A stretch of 35,110 bases of DNA, taken from positions 1 through 35,110 of IMG/VR virus record IMGVR_UViG_3300046454_000570; one strand, given 5' to 3'. This stretch comes from a virus. Positions 23,283 to 31,472 of the stretch are shown one piece after another. Made by a program: the position numbers and the translations under genes. How positions within the stretch are numbered: the first letter of the stretch is position 1; the number at the start of each line of letters is the position of its first letter. A model generated the notes under the pieces. That model saw only the letters and a program-made list of their open reading frames with translations. It did not search any database and was not told the DNA's origin.

Positions 23283-25324
23283 TGTCGCTATTCAAAAATA
23301 CAGCCAGTCAAAAGGTGTACGTATTCGCGTTTGACGCCACGACGGGCCTACCCAAAACAGGCGACGCAGCCAACATCACGGCATCGATCGCCAAGGATTT
23401 CGGAGCAGCGGCGGACCTGACTGATACGTCCGCGACAGAGGTAGACTCGACGAAGGCCAAGGGTTATTATCTTTTCGACATCTCCCAGACCGAGACCAAC
23501 GCCGACGATATCGCGATCACCGCCCGCAGTTCGACCTCGAATATCGTGGTCGTCGGTGCGCCCGCTCGGATGGCGACTCGACCGCCGAACGCCGGAGCGC
23601 TGGCGATCGATTCCAGCGGTAAGGTGCTCTTGCAGGCGACGCAATCCGGCGTGACGATCCCCACGGTCACGAATCTGACGAACCTTCCCGCCGTGCCTAC
23701 TGATTGGCTCACAGCAGCGGGCGTCAAGGCGGACGCGGTGACGAAGATCCAGGCGGGTCTCTCCACCTATGCCGGAGCCGACACGAGCGGGACGACCACG
23801 CTACTGGCTCGGCTCACGGCGCTCCGAGCGGGCTACCTTGACAACCTCTCGGGTGGTGCGGTGGCGCTCGCCGCTGGTGTGATCGTGGCAACCAACAACG
23901 ACAAGACCGGCTATTCGCTCACGCAAGCCTTCCCGACAAACTTCGCGGCGACCTCGATCTCGGTAGGTGGCAAGGTCGCGGCGACGGTTGCATCGGGAGA
24001 CGATGCCGACGCGGCTTCGATCAAGACGACCATCGGCACGGCAGGCGTGGGACTCACGAATCTGGGTGATACACGAATTGCTCACCTCAACGCCGACGTG
24101 TCAAGCCGGATGGCGACTTACACGCAACCGACCGGCTTCCTTGCCGCGACATTCCCGAGCACCGTGGCGGACGAGTCCCTGATCATTGCGGCGACCAACG
24201 CACTGGCCACCGCCATCGGCTCGCCCATGCAGGCGGGCTCAACCGTAGTTCTGACAGACGCATCGCTCACCACGGCGAAGCTCGGAACGTTCGCGCTGGC
24301 CAAGGGGACGAACCTCACCGGATTCAATGACGTGACGGCGGCGGCGGTGCGGGACGTGGACAACACAAGCCCCGCCGCTGGATCGCTCGGAGCCAAGGTG
24401 AATTCCGCCGCTTCCGCTGGCGACCCGTGGGCAACGAACCTACCCGGGGCGTATGGGGCCGGCACGGCAGGAAATATCGTGGGTAGCCAGCTTGATGCGG
24501 CGGTCTCGACCCGTTCTACCTATGCAGGTGGAGCAGTCGCTTCGGTCACGGCTCCGGTCACGGCCGGTACGGTGACCGACAAGACAGGATATTCCCTGGC
24601 CAGTCTCCCTGCGATCCCCACCGACTGGATCAGCAGCGCAGGCGTCAGTGCGGCTGCGGTCACCAAGATCCAGGCTGGACTCTCGACCTATGCAGGTGGT
24701 GACACGAGCGGCACCACCACGCTCCTGACTCGGCTAAGTGGCACTCGAGCGGGCTACCTCGATAACCTTTCGGGCGGTGCTGTGGCACTTGCTGCTGGTG
24801 TGATCGTTACCACGAATAATGACAAGACCGGCTATTCCCTCACGACGCTTCCGGCTCTACCCACCGACTGGATCAGTGCGGCGAGCGTCTCGGCGGCAGC
24901 GGTGACCAAGATTCAGGCCGGGATCAGCGCGGCCTCGGTGTGGGACCTGGCTACAACGGGACACACCACCTCCGGTACGTTCGGTGCGGCCATGCAGGCA
25001 GCGGGCAGCTCCGGAGATCCCTGGGCCACGAACCTGCCGGGAAGTTATGGAGCGGGGACGGCTGGCAATATCCTGGGGACGTCCTCAGCAGGTGACAAGA
25101 CCGGCTATAAGCTCGCGGCCGATGGGCTCGATGCGGTCATGATCGAGACCGGAGTCAATGCTCGTCAGGCCCTCCAGGTCATCGGAGCCGAGGCCGCTGG
25201 TAAACTGGTAGTCGATGGATCGGGCGACTTCACTTTCTCGGCGCTGGCCAATCCTGGCACCATCCGAATTGTTGCGACCACGAATTCCACGGGACGAACA
25301 GCAGTCACCCTCACGACAACCTGA
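23282..25324 (+). CDS. Repetitive tail-fibre-like protein
   Basis: The 680-residue product starts with a small domain (1-100; KVYVFAFDATTGLPKTGDAA) seen in phage fibre or baseplate proteins. It is Ala/Thr/Gly-rich after that. A ~79-residue unit occurs at 135-213 and 442-520, with a partial third copy at 523-550, featuring PTDWISAAGVSAAAVTKIQ-like and AGYLDNLSGGAVALAAGVIV motifs. A second unit, DPWATNLPGAYGAGTAGNI, recurs at about 380-400 and 578-598. The C-terminus (640-680) is a beta module. It is likely an elongated trimeric fibre or adhesin. Confidence 0.82.
   Translation: MSLFKNTASQKVYVFAFDATTGLPKTGDAANITASIAKDFGAAADLTDTSATEVDSTKAKGYYLFDISQTETNADDIAITARSSTSNIVVVGAPARMATRPPNAGALAIDSSGKVLLQATQSGVTIPTVTNLTNLPAVPTDWLTAAGVKADAVTKIQAGLSTYAGADTSGTTTLLARLTALRAGYLDNLSGGAVALAAGVIVATNNDKTGYSLTQAFPTNFAATSISVGGKVAATVASGDDADAASIKTTIGTAGVGLTNLGDTRIAHLNADVSSRMATYTQPTGFLAATFPSTVADESLIIAATNALATAIGSPMQAGSTVVLTDASLTTAKLGTFALAKGTNLTGFNDVTAAAVRDVDNTSPAAGSLGAKVNSAASAGDPWATNLPGAYGAGTAGNIVGSQLDAAVSTRSTYAGGAVASVTAPVTAGTVTDKTGYSLASLPAIPTDWISSAGVSAAAVTKIQAGLSTYAGGDTSGTTTLLTRLSGTRAGYLDNLSGGAVALAAGVIVTTNNDKTGYSLTTLPALPTDWISAASVSAAAVTKIQAGISAASVWDLATTGHTTSGTFGAAMQAAGSSGDPWATNLPGSYGAGTAGNILGTSSAGDKTGYKLAADGLDAVMIETGVNARQALQVIGAEAAGKLVVDGSGDFTFSALANPGTIRIVATTNSTGRTAVTLTTT
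23684..23920 (+). repeat. Internal coding repeat, copy 1
   Basis: This 237-bp segment of the fibre gene encodes the unit that recurs at 24605-24841. The protein is nearly the same in both copies, but many third codon positions differ, so the copies are old and kept at protein level. Confidence 0.75.
24605..24841 (+). repeat. Internal coding repeat, copy 2
   Basis: Second copy of the 237-bp unit at 23684-23920. A third, partial copy starts at about 24848 (LPALPTDWISAASVSAAAV) and runs for some 84 bases before diverging. Copies 2 and 3 are adjacent. Confidence 0.75.
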
Positions 25325-25326
25325 AC

Positions 25327-25818
25327 ATGCCGTTCTATCCAGGCAACTACTACAACCCGACGGGACTTACACCGACCACTGATGTCGATCTGGTAGCGGC
25401 GTGCATCGCCTGGCTGCGCTCTTACAACAGCGGTTCCGTGGCATCCGCGTTTGGTGACACGGGACCAACCGGGAATAGCAAGTTCCAGTCCGATGACCCC
25501 ACCAACCAGGACCCGCCCTATCTCTTCTTTCTGGAACCGGAATCCCAGGAATCCTACGAGAACACCGGGGACTCGATCGAACAGGGAATCCTGGCTGTTC
25601 ATATCTTTGCGGGTAACCTTCGCCAGGCCAAGTCACTGAGCAAGCAAGTCATCGACGCACTCAACGATGTCCCTCTTGCTTTTTCTTCTGGGACGCTTCT
25701 TTATCTCCGGAACATCCCCAAATTTGTGCGACCTTCTTCCGAGCCGGGTGTGGGTATTCCTGTGGAGCGGGAGCGGATCATCGGCTTCCGGTATCTGATC
25801 GAGGGGGCCTCCTCATGA
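25327..25818 (+). CDS. Probable tail terminator / tail completion protein
   Basis: The 163-residue product has the general form of DUF3168-like tail terminator proteins: an N-terminal helix (DVDLVAACIAWLRSY), a PPYLFFLEPE strand, then ILAVHIFAGNLRQAKSLSKQ and VIDALNDVPL, ending with strands. These proteins cap the tail tube at the head end. The start is only 2 nt after the fibre gene stop with no clear Shine-Dalgarno, so it probably depends on coupling. The last bases overlap the next gene by 4. Confidence 0.65.
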   Translation: MPFYPGNYYNPTGLTPTTDVDLVAACIAWLRSYNSGSVASAFGDTGPTGNSKFQSDDPTNQDPPYLFFLEPESQESYENTGDSIEQGILAVHIFAGNLRQAKSLSKQVIDALNDVPLAFSSGTLLYLRNIPKFVRPSSEPGVGIPVERERIIGFRYLIEGASS

Positions 25819-26630
25819 ACTTATTCAACGTGGTCTGGAACTGGTTCGGCAAGGGCGCGACTCAGTACGTCGAGGACAAAGCCGATAAGTTCTTGATCCA
25901 GGTCGGCAAGGGCGCGGTGTCCTGGGCGCGTCATTACGTGCCCGTGGATACTGGAGAACTCCAGAATTCCATCGGCTTCACGTACCAGCAGCGCGACTCG
26001 AACGGCGAGAAGCGGCTCACTCTTCATGCCGATACGCACTATGCGTTCTTCGTGGAGTACGGCACCCGCTTCATGCTCCCCCAGCCATTCCTTCGCCCCG
26101 CACTCCTGAAAGCAATTCCCTGGAATGTGAGGACCACCCTGGAATTCGGGCAGATCCGCCAAGGTGGAGAGAGTATATTTGGAACCAGGGGTGGTAGTGT
26201 GCATGCTCCGAAAGCCAACGCTCAGGTGATTCATATCGGTAATCGCATGAATCGGGTGATCGATCAGAAGATTGCCTCCAAGTTCCGGGGTCGTACACCT
26301 CCTCGTCTGGAGTTCATGGGACGATCGGCTGCAAGTACCCCTCAAGTTCATGCCAAGTACGCAGGGGGAAGACCAGGCACAACCGGAACCGGGGGAAGAC
26401 CAGGCACAACCGGAACCGGAGGAAGGCCACGGGGCATGTCGGGATCGAGCAGAAGTGGTTCAGGCACAGCCCGAACAGGCGGCCAGCCTGCGAGACGAAA
26501 CAGAGTAGGCCAGATCAACTGGCACCGATTTTTACGAGGTGGCGGCGGCGGCGGCGGTGGTGGTGGAAATTATGGTCCAGAAACAGGTCCAGACTCTAAT
26601 GAGGAGTCCACCGATTGGCGACGGCACTAG
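25815..26630 (+). CDS. HK97 gp10-like neck/tail protein with low-complexity tail
   Basis: Residues ~1-105 match the HK97 gp10 family: HYVPVDTGELQNSIGF, YAFFVEYGTRFMLPQPFLRP. Such proteins join head and tail. The normal protein ends near 110-160; here 271 residues continue into a basic region (~105-180), then a Gly/Arg/Ser/Thr-rich segment with two GRPGTTGTG repeats and a run of ten Gly (~243-252). This part is predicted disordered. The low-complexity tail is encoded by a 27-bp tandem and GGC/GGT codons. Its role is unclear. Confidence 0.82.
   Translation: MNLFNVVWNWFGKGATQYVEDKADKFLIQVGKGAVSWARHYVPVDTGELQNSIGFTYQQRDSNGEKRLTLHADTHYAFFVEYGTRFMLPQPFLRPALLKAIPWNVRTTLEFGQIRQGGESIFGTRGGSVHAPKANAQVIHIGNRMNRVIDQKIASKFRGRTPPRLEFMGRSAASTPQVHAKYAGGRPGTTGTGGRPGTTGTGGRPRGMSGSSRSGSGTARTGGQPARRNRVGQINWHRFLRGGGGGGGGGGNYGPETGPDSNEESTDWRRH
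26364..26417 (+). repeat. 27-bp perfect tandem repeat (two copies)
   Basis: Two exact copies of a 27-bp unit (starting GGGGGAAGACCAGGCACAAC) lie head to tail at 26364-26390 and 26391-26417, with a partial third piece after them. The unit is nine codons, so copy number can change without a frameshift. Confidence 0.85.
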
Positions 26631-26857
26631 AACCCTTACCTCCGGACTGCCAGGACTGCAAGCACTGGTATCCTGTCCTCGGCGAGGACGGGATCTGCCG
26701 CGCGCACGCCCCACAATCCACCGTATTGATGACAGGGATCGATTCCTCCGATCAGCCCATCTTTCAGGTCGTCACACACTATCCCGAGACGCGAGCCACG
26801 GGCAACGGTTGCCACGAGCACGTGCCTCTCAAGCAGGAGGGTTCCCCTCGTGGGTAG
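26615..26857 (+). CDS. Small Cys-rich protein (CxxC)
   Basis: The 80-residue product starts at TTG 26615, nine bases after GAGGAG, and overlaps the previous gene by 16 nt. It has DCQDCKHW near the N-terminus, GICRAH at ~27-32 and NGCHEH at ~64-69: four Cys in the spacing of a small zinc-binding knuckle common in phage genomes. No role is known. The TTG start makes low expression plausible. Confidence 0.7.
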   Translation: MATALEPLPPDCQDCKHWYPVLGEDGICRAHAPQSTVLMTGIDSSDQPIFQVVTHYPETRATGNGCHEHVPLKQEGSPRG

Positions 26858-27374
26858 CATTGTCTCTGCCTCGATTCAGCCCCAGTTCAGCGCCAGCCAG
26901 GTCCCGTCTTCTTCATTCCTGACTTCTGGATCGCTGTCCATCACGGAAGCCCTGTCGCTCATCCTCAAGAACGGCACGGGCGTGGATCAGATCAACCTGA
27001 TCAGCGTGGCCACGTACACCTTCACGGGCACGACACCCCAGACCGCCAACCTCCAGGCCATGGTGGATATCCTGGGAGCCGCCGTCAATTTCGCCCGGGT
27101 CAAGCTGATCCTCTTCAAGCTTTACGGCACCAGCACGGACGGGGTCACGCTCACCCTGGGTAATGCGGGTGCTACCCCCTGGACGAGCTACATCACAGGG
27201 ACGGGAACCCTTATCCTTCAGGCTCCCAGCGTTACCAACGCCAACGGAGCCTTTCATATCGCTGCGGCTCCCAACGTCACGGGATGGATCGTGGGATCAG
27301 GCAACAAGAGCCTACTCATGACTCCCAGTGCAAACTGCACTCTCGATATCATTTTTGCTGGCGTGGACGTGTGA
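26850..27374 (+). CDS. Putative structural protein upstream of tail tube
   Basis: The start is GTG 26850 after AGGAGGG with a long spacer, overlapping the previous gene by 8 nt. The 174-residue, Thr/Ala/Gly-rich protein is beta-rich: VATYTFTGTTPQTANLQAMV, VKLILFKLYGTSTDG, VTLTLGNAGATPW and a C-terminal CTLDIIFAGVDV strand. Similar beta proteins recur in environmental phage genomes near tail genes. The function is unknown; a virion component is likely. Confidence 0.72.
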   Translation: MGSIVSASIQPQFSASQVPSSSFLTSGSLSITEALSLILKNGTGVDQINLISVATYTFTGTTPQTANLQAMVDILGAAVNFARVKLILFKLYGTSTDGVTLTLGNAGATPWTSYITGTGTLILQAPSVTNANGAFHIAAAPNVTGWIVGSGNKSLLMTPSANCTLDIIFAGVDV

Positions 27375-27401
27375 CCGGCGCCCCAGGAAGAGGAGAGATT
27401 G

Positions 27402-27806
27402 ATGGCCAAGCTCACGGGAAAATCCGGCACGATCACGATTGCCGGCAACCAGTTGAATTTCACCAAGTTCGGGACAAATGTGGCCAGGACCCTGGCAGAC
27501 ACCACAGATAACCAGAACTACGATTCGGGAAGCGACCTGATCTGGAAGAGTCAGCTTCCGGTCACCAGTAACGTCGAGATCGAGGTCTCGGGCTGGTACG
27601 ACACCTCGATCACCTCGGCCGCCCTCACCACCATTCTCTTTACTGGGGCGCTGGCAGTGTTGTGCTCGATCAAGTTCTCCACGGGCACCACCTTCGGTCA
27701 CGGCGCTTTCGACATCACCGATTTCAAGGCGGATGTGCCCGTGGATAACACCATTGGCTACTCCTGCAAGTTGGTATCGAACGGGGTGTTCGTGGCCAAC
27801 AGTTGA
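27402..27806 (+). CDS. Tail tube-like protein, paralogue 1
   Basis: The ATG at 27402 (TTG 27399 is adjacent) follows an AGGAAGAGGAGAG site. The 134-residue product is all-beta: a first strand set (GKSGTITIAGNQLNFTKFGT), VEIEVSGWYDTSI, LCSIKFSTGTTFGHGAFDIT and YSCKLVSNGVFV. Its size and place, before the tail chaperones and tape measure, fit the tail tube. The next gene encodes a clear paralogue. Which one builds the main tube is unclear. Confidence 0.75.
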   Translation: MAKLTGKSGTITIAGNQLNFTKFGTNVARTLADTTDNQNYDSGSDLIWKSQLPVTSNVEIEVSGWYDTSITSAALTTILFTGALAVLCSIKFSTGTTFGHGAFDITDFKADVPVDNTIGYSCKLVSNGVFVANS

Positions 27807-27831
27807 GCCGCCTGAATGAGGTCAACGGCTC

Positions 27832-28233
27832 ATGGCCAAGATTCTGGGGATAAATTCGCACTTCTTGATCAATGGTATCGAGCTACCATTCCGCGAGATG
27901 GACTTCGAGGTCCAGCGCATGGTCCAGGAGAACACCGGAAGCACGCACTATGATCCTGATGGTGGCGTGATCTATCGCACCCAGCGGGTGGTCAAGCTCT
28001 GGACATCCATGCGCGTGACCGGGCTCTATGACACCACGGCCGTTCCTGCGGCTCTCCTGGGCTTTCTGTTCTCGGGCGCCACAGGAATCCCCTGCACTCT
28101 TTTCAGTCCCGGATCTCTGATCTCGGGTCGTGGTTTGATGGATGTCCTGGAGTTCCGATCCCGGATACAATTCGACAACATCGTTGAATACAACTTGAAT
28201 GCAACATCTTATGGATTCTGGACGACCCTGTGA
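27832..28233 (+). CDS. Tail tube-like protein, paralogue 2
   Basis: This 133-residue protein aligns along its length with the one at 27402. GLYDTTAVPAALLGFLFSGA corresponds to GWYDTSITSAALTTILFTGA, and LMDVLEFRSRIQFDNIVEY to AFDITDFKADVPVDNTIGY. It starts 26 nt after its sister and ends with a GTGA overlap to the next gene. The pair likely arose by duplication. One copy could be the tube and the other a tail-end or initiator ring. Confidence 0.75.
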   Translation: MAKILGINSHFLINGIELPFREMDFEVQRMVQENTGSTHYDPDGGVIYRTQRVVKLWTSMRVTGLYDTTAVPAALLGFLFSGATGIPCTLFSPGSLISGRGLMDVLEFRSRIQFDNIVEYNLNATSYGFWTTL

Positions 28234-28883
28234 ATGATCTGGCGACACTCACTGGCCAGCCAAGGCCCCTGAAGATCCAGAGCAAAACGTACTGGCTCTA
28301 TCCCCAGACTCTTTTCACCCTGGGGCGCTTCCAGGTCTGGCTCGATCAGCAGAACCCTGACCCGGAAGAATCAATCTGCCGGAACCTCACGGAGTTTGCG
28401 CCCCAGGTGCAGAGATACCTGCTTGAGCGGGGGCTGGAACGGGCACTGCGAGGACGACCCGTGATCGGTAGTCCGCGGGCTCATTTCATGACGCACTCCA
28501 TTGGCGGCATCACGGAGCTGCTCTACCTCTCGATCCGTCGCGGTCGCAAATTCACACGATCCCAGGCATCTCTGCTTTATGGGCACCTGGGCCGGTATGG
28601 TGTGCGCACGGTCCTGAATACGATGTGGGGTGACGTACCGACTCATCGTGCTGAAGACGAGGAAGAGGAAGATCCGGATGGTCCCCACAAGGTGTTTGAC
28701 TGGTGGGGACTATTCCACTCGCTCATGAACGATCCATTCTGGCTGCCTCCCGACAAGATCCTCAAGATGACCTGGCCGCAACTGGTATGCCTGCGGAGCG
28801 ACGGGAAGTACAGTGTAGAGATCACGGATCAGGCAACTTACGAAAAAGCCATTGCTCGCGAACAGGGACCTCTCTGGGAATAA
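28230..28883 (+). CDS. Probable tail assembly chaperone, first ORF
   Basis: The GTG at 28230 overlaps the previous stop. The 217-residue product is mainly helical (YWLYPQTLFTLGRFQVWLDQ; QVQRYLLERGLERALRGRP; LGRYGVRTVLNTMWGDVP) and has an acidic run (EDEEEEDPDG) near 150. A C-terminal segment WLPPDKILKMTWPQLVCLRS is also helical. Its position between tail tube and tape measure is that of tail assembly chaperones (lambda G/T). It ends in TAA, is in the same frame as the next gene and is separated from it by a single codon. Confidence 0.65.
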   Translation: MNDLATLTGQPRPLKIQSKTYWLYPQTLFTLGRFQVWLDQQNPDPEESICRNLTEFAPQVQRYLLERGLERALRGRPVIGSPRAHFMTHSIGGITELLYLSIRRGRKFTRSQASLLYGHLGRYGVRTVLNTMWGDVPTHRAEDEEEEDPDGPHKVFDWWGLFHSLMNDPFWLPPDKILKMTWPQLVCLRSDGKYSVEITDQATYEKAIAREQGPLWE

Positions 28884-28886
28884 TCC

Positions 28887-29420
28887 ATGTCGCCAAGACG
28901 AAACAAATCCTCCGAACCCCCTCCATTTCTTTCTGGGACGCCCCAGGAGCCATCGCTCAAGGTTTCAGCCACTCCGGAGCCGGAAATGCCCCTGGACGCT
29001 CCTGAGCCCATCCTGGAGCCAATGGCGCTGTGCGTGGACGGCAAGGACTATCCGCTCAAGCGCATCGGCCTTCCGGAACTCACCCAGTTCCTCGCCTGGG
29101 TCAAGAAGCGCCGACCTGATCCTCTGGAGCAGATTGCTTCCAGGATGGACCTGTTCTCTCCAGCGCTTCAACAGATCATGATGAAGGAAGCTCTGGCCCA
29201 GTTTTATAAGCCGATCACGATGGCTTCATCCGAGTACCTGGAAGCTTTCATGACGGACGAGGGCCTCAAAGAGCTGGTCTGGTACTCGGTCCAGAAGACC
29301 GGACATGCAATCAGCCGTGAGCAATGTGATAAGGCAGTGGATGCGATCCAGGAAGAAGGGGGAGAGGGTCTGGGTCGGCTCTTTGCCACGGTTGCTCCGA
29401 ACATGAAGGGTCTCTCGTAA
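28887..29420 (+). CDS. Probable tail assembly chaperone, second ORF
   Basis: The 177-residue product begins with a Pro-rich stretch (about 8-46; PPPFLSGTPQ, then EPEMPLDAPEPILEP), then a helical domain (YPLKRIGLPELTQFLAWVKK; LFSPALQQIMMKEALAQFYK). It lies one codon after the previous stop, in the same frame, with only a weak GGGA ribosome site. In most siphophages the equivalent partner is made by frameshift; here a stop separates them, and re-initiation or readthrough would connect them. It ends in TAATG with the tape measure gene. Confidence 0.65.
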   Translation: MSPRRNKSSEPPPFLSGTPQEPSLKVSATPEPEMPLDAPEPILEPMALCVDGKDYPLKRIGLPELTQFLAWVKKRRPDPLEQIASRMDLFSPALQQIMMKEALAQFYKPITMASSEYLEAFMTDEGLKELVWYSVQKTGHAISREQCDKAVDAIQEEGGEGLGRLFATVAPNMKGLS

Positions 29421-31471
29421 TGGCTGCTGGATTCGCCGCTGGTGCTCTGACTATCGGCCTGAACATGCCGGTGGGCGCCTTCCTGCATGCGGTCGGCCAG
29501 GTGAGCAGGGCGATGGTTGGCCTGACTGCTCAGTTTGTTCGATTATCCATGACCAATCTTAGTGAGACCTTTGATCAGACCACCGTCAAGGCCATGAACC
29601 TGGAGACCCAGCTCGCGATCCTCAAGACCACCACGGGTCTTTCCGGTAAGGAGCTGCAAGGTCTCGGTAAGCAGATCCAGAACCTGGGCCGCACCATGTC
29701 GGGTGTGGACATCGAGAGCCTGTTCAGTGTGGCCACGTTTGCGGGTCGTATTGGTTTAGCCGGCGACAAGATCGTCGAGTTCACCAAAGATGTGGCCATG
29801 ATCCAGGCGGTTCTTCAGGACATCCCCGCGGACGAGGTGGCGCTGCGCATGCAGCAGATCCTCGACGTCTTCGGACTGGGTGCCGAGAAAGCGCTGCGGT
29901 TTGCCTCGGCCTTGAACGAATTAGACAAGCGATCCAAGGCCACGGGTCGTGAGATCATGGCCATGACCGCGCAAATGGCGGGACATGCGGTCATCCTGGG
30001 AATTACTGTACAGGAGACCATGGCCTTAGCTGCGGTCATGCGTGATGCGGGTATCGAGGTGGCGATCGGCACCACGGCGGTGGATCAGGTGCTTGCCCGG
30101 ATGGCCACGCATACTGCGGAGTTTGCGGCTGTTGCTGCGGCGGCTGATCCCTCGATCACATTCAAGAAGTTCTCGGAGGTCATGAAGACCAATGTCCTGG
30201 ACGCCCTGGGCCTGTTCATCAAGGGCCTGCGCCAGTTCGATAAGTTCAGCCAGTTCAAGGTTCTGGACGCCATGAACCTGGAGGGTCGGCGCACGGCTGG
30301 GACCTTGCTGAAGCTGGGCTCGCAGTTCGAGCGGCTCAAGACTTACATCCGGATGGCCAATGGAGAGTTTGCGAGTGGCGCCAGTATCCTGCGCGACTAT
30401 GCCACGATGGCCGAGACGACCGAGAACAAGCAGAAGCGCTTTCTTAATATTCTTGCGATTGCCAGTGCCGAGATCGGGACCAAGCTACTGCCCATCGTGA
30501 ATGCGTTCATGGACGCGATGATTGCTCTGACTGAAGCATTCATGCGTTTCTTCGAGTCCATCAAAGGAAAATTCACGAGCATTGCCGATGAGATCGCCAA
30601 GTTCGTCAGTATCTTTGGTTTAATCGGAGAGGATTTTAATGATGTTGTTGATTACATGCTCCTGAAGTTTCAGTCTCTCTGGGGAAATTTCAAGATTTTG
30701 TGTATTAATGCTATTGGTTTCATGATTGATAATTTTGAAGCAGCAGTTATGTTAATGTGGAAAATGGGAACAAAGATGTTTACTGCCATGTTTTCTCCTG
30801 GCTTTGGAAAGGGTGCAGATTTCGATCCGTTCAAGGCTCTCAGGGAATCCCTTGATGAAATGAGAAAAGAAATAGATCCCATCACTGGAAAGACACGTGA
30901 GTTCAGATTTGGTGATCTTTTCAAGGATGTTGGAGGAGACACACTCTCTGGAGAGGACGCGGAACGTCGGGATGAACTTGAGAAGAAGTTCACAGGAAAA
31001 CTCAGGAAACGAGAACGCGAGCGCAGGCGCGCCGAAGATCCCGAGAAGTTTGACAGGGAGATGATGCTTTTCGATCTGGAGATGGGTGCTTCTCCAGAAG
31101 AAATGCTTGCGGACCTCGTCAAAAAAAGAGTTGATGCTGCCATGTTTGATATCGAGACGGGACTCTCATCTCCCGAGGAGATCCTGGCTGGTGGTCCCGG
31201 AAGCGATCGCGCCAGCTTACATGGAAAACGGACCTTTGATGAGCATACGGGTAAAAAGACTCCAGGAACCTATGCCTTGGCGGAATACTACAAGGCCCTT
31301 CAGTCCGGATCGATGGAGAGCGATGCCAAGAAGACGCGCGAGTTCATCGCATCGATCGCCCGGGGTGAAGCCACTTTATCTGTCCGGATCGCAGGTGGTC
31401 CCGCTCCCGCGGTTCCCGGTTTCGGATTTGGGCCAGGCATGATCTTTGGTGGCCTCCTGGCGGGACCGTGA
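29420..31471 (+). CDS. Tape measure protein
   Basis: The 683-residue protein shows the PhageMin_Tail pattern: LETQLAILKTTTGLSGKELQ, LFSVATFAGRIGLAGDKIVE, ITVQETMALAAVMRDAGIEV and ILNILAIASAEIGTKLLP-like hydrophobic helices. Two hydrophobic stretches lie around 350-385 and 430-455. The C-terminal third is charged (KLRKRERERRRAEDPEKFDR). By the rule of ~0.15 nm per residue the tail would be about 100 nm. Codons between about 30600 and 31000 are AT-richer than the rest. The start is ATG in a TAATG overlap. Confidence 0.93.
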   Translation: MAAGFAAGALTIGLNMPVGAFLHAVGQVSRAMVGLTAQFVRLSMTNLSETFDQTTVKAMNLETQLAILKTTTGLSGKELQGLGKQIQNLGRTMSGVDIESLFSVATFAGRIGLAGDKIVEFTKDVAMIQAVLQDIPADEVALRMQQILDVFGLGAEKALRFASALNELDKRSKATGREIMAMTAQMAGHAVILGITVQETMALAAVMRDAGIEVAIGTTAVDQVLARMATHTAEFAAVAAAADPSITFKKFSEVMKTNVLDALGLFIKGLRQFDKFSQFKVLDAMNLEGRRTAGTLLKLGSQFERLKTYIRMANGEFASGASILRDYATMAETTENKQKRFLNILAIASAEIGTKLLPIVNAFMDAMIALTEAFMRFFESIKGKFTSIADEIAKFVSIFGLIGEDFNDVVDYMLLKFQSLWGNFKILCINAIGFMIDNFEAAVMLMWKMGTKMFTAMFSPGFGKGADFDPFKALRESLDEMRKEIDPITGKTREFRFGDLFKDVGGDTLSGEDAERRDELEKKFTGKLRKRERERRRAEDPEKFDREMMLFDLEMGASPEEMLADLVKKRVDAAMFDIETGLSSPEEILAGGPGSDRASLHGKRTFDEHTGKKTPGTYALAEYYKALQSGSMESDAKKTREFIASIARGEATLSVRIAGGPAPAVPGFGFGPGMIFGGLLAGP

Positions 31472-31472
31472 T

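Noticed and set aside
28838-28850. GAAAAAG as a slippery site for tail chaperone frameshifting
   Set aside because: It is not in the X-XXY-YYZ register of the zero frame, and the next gene is already in the same frame.
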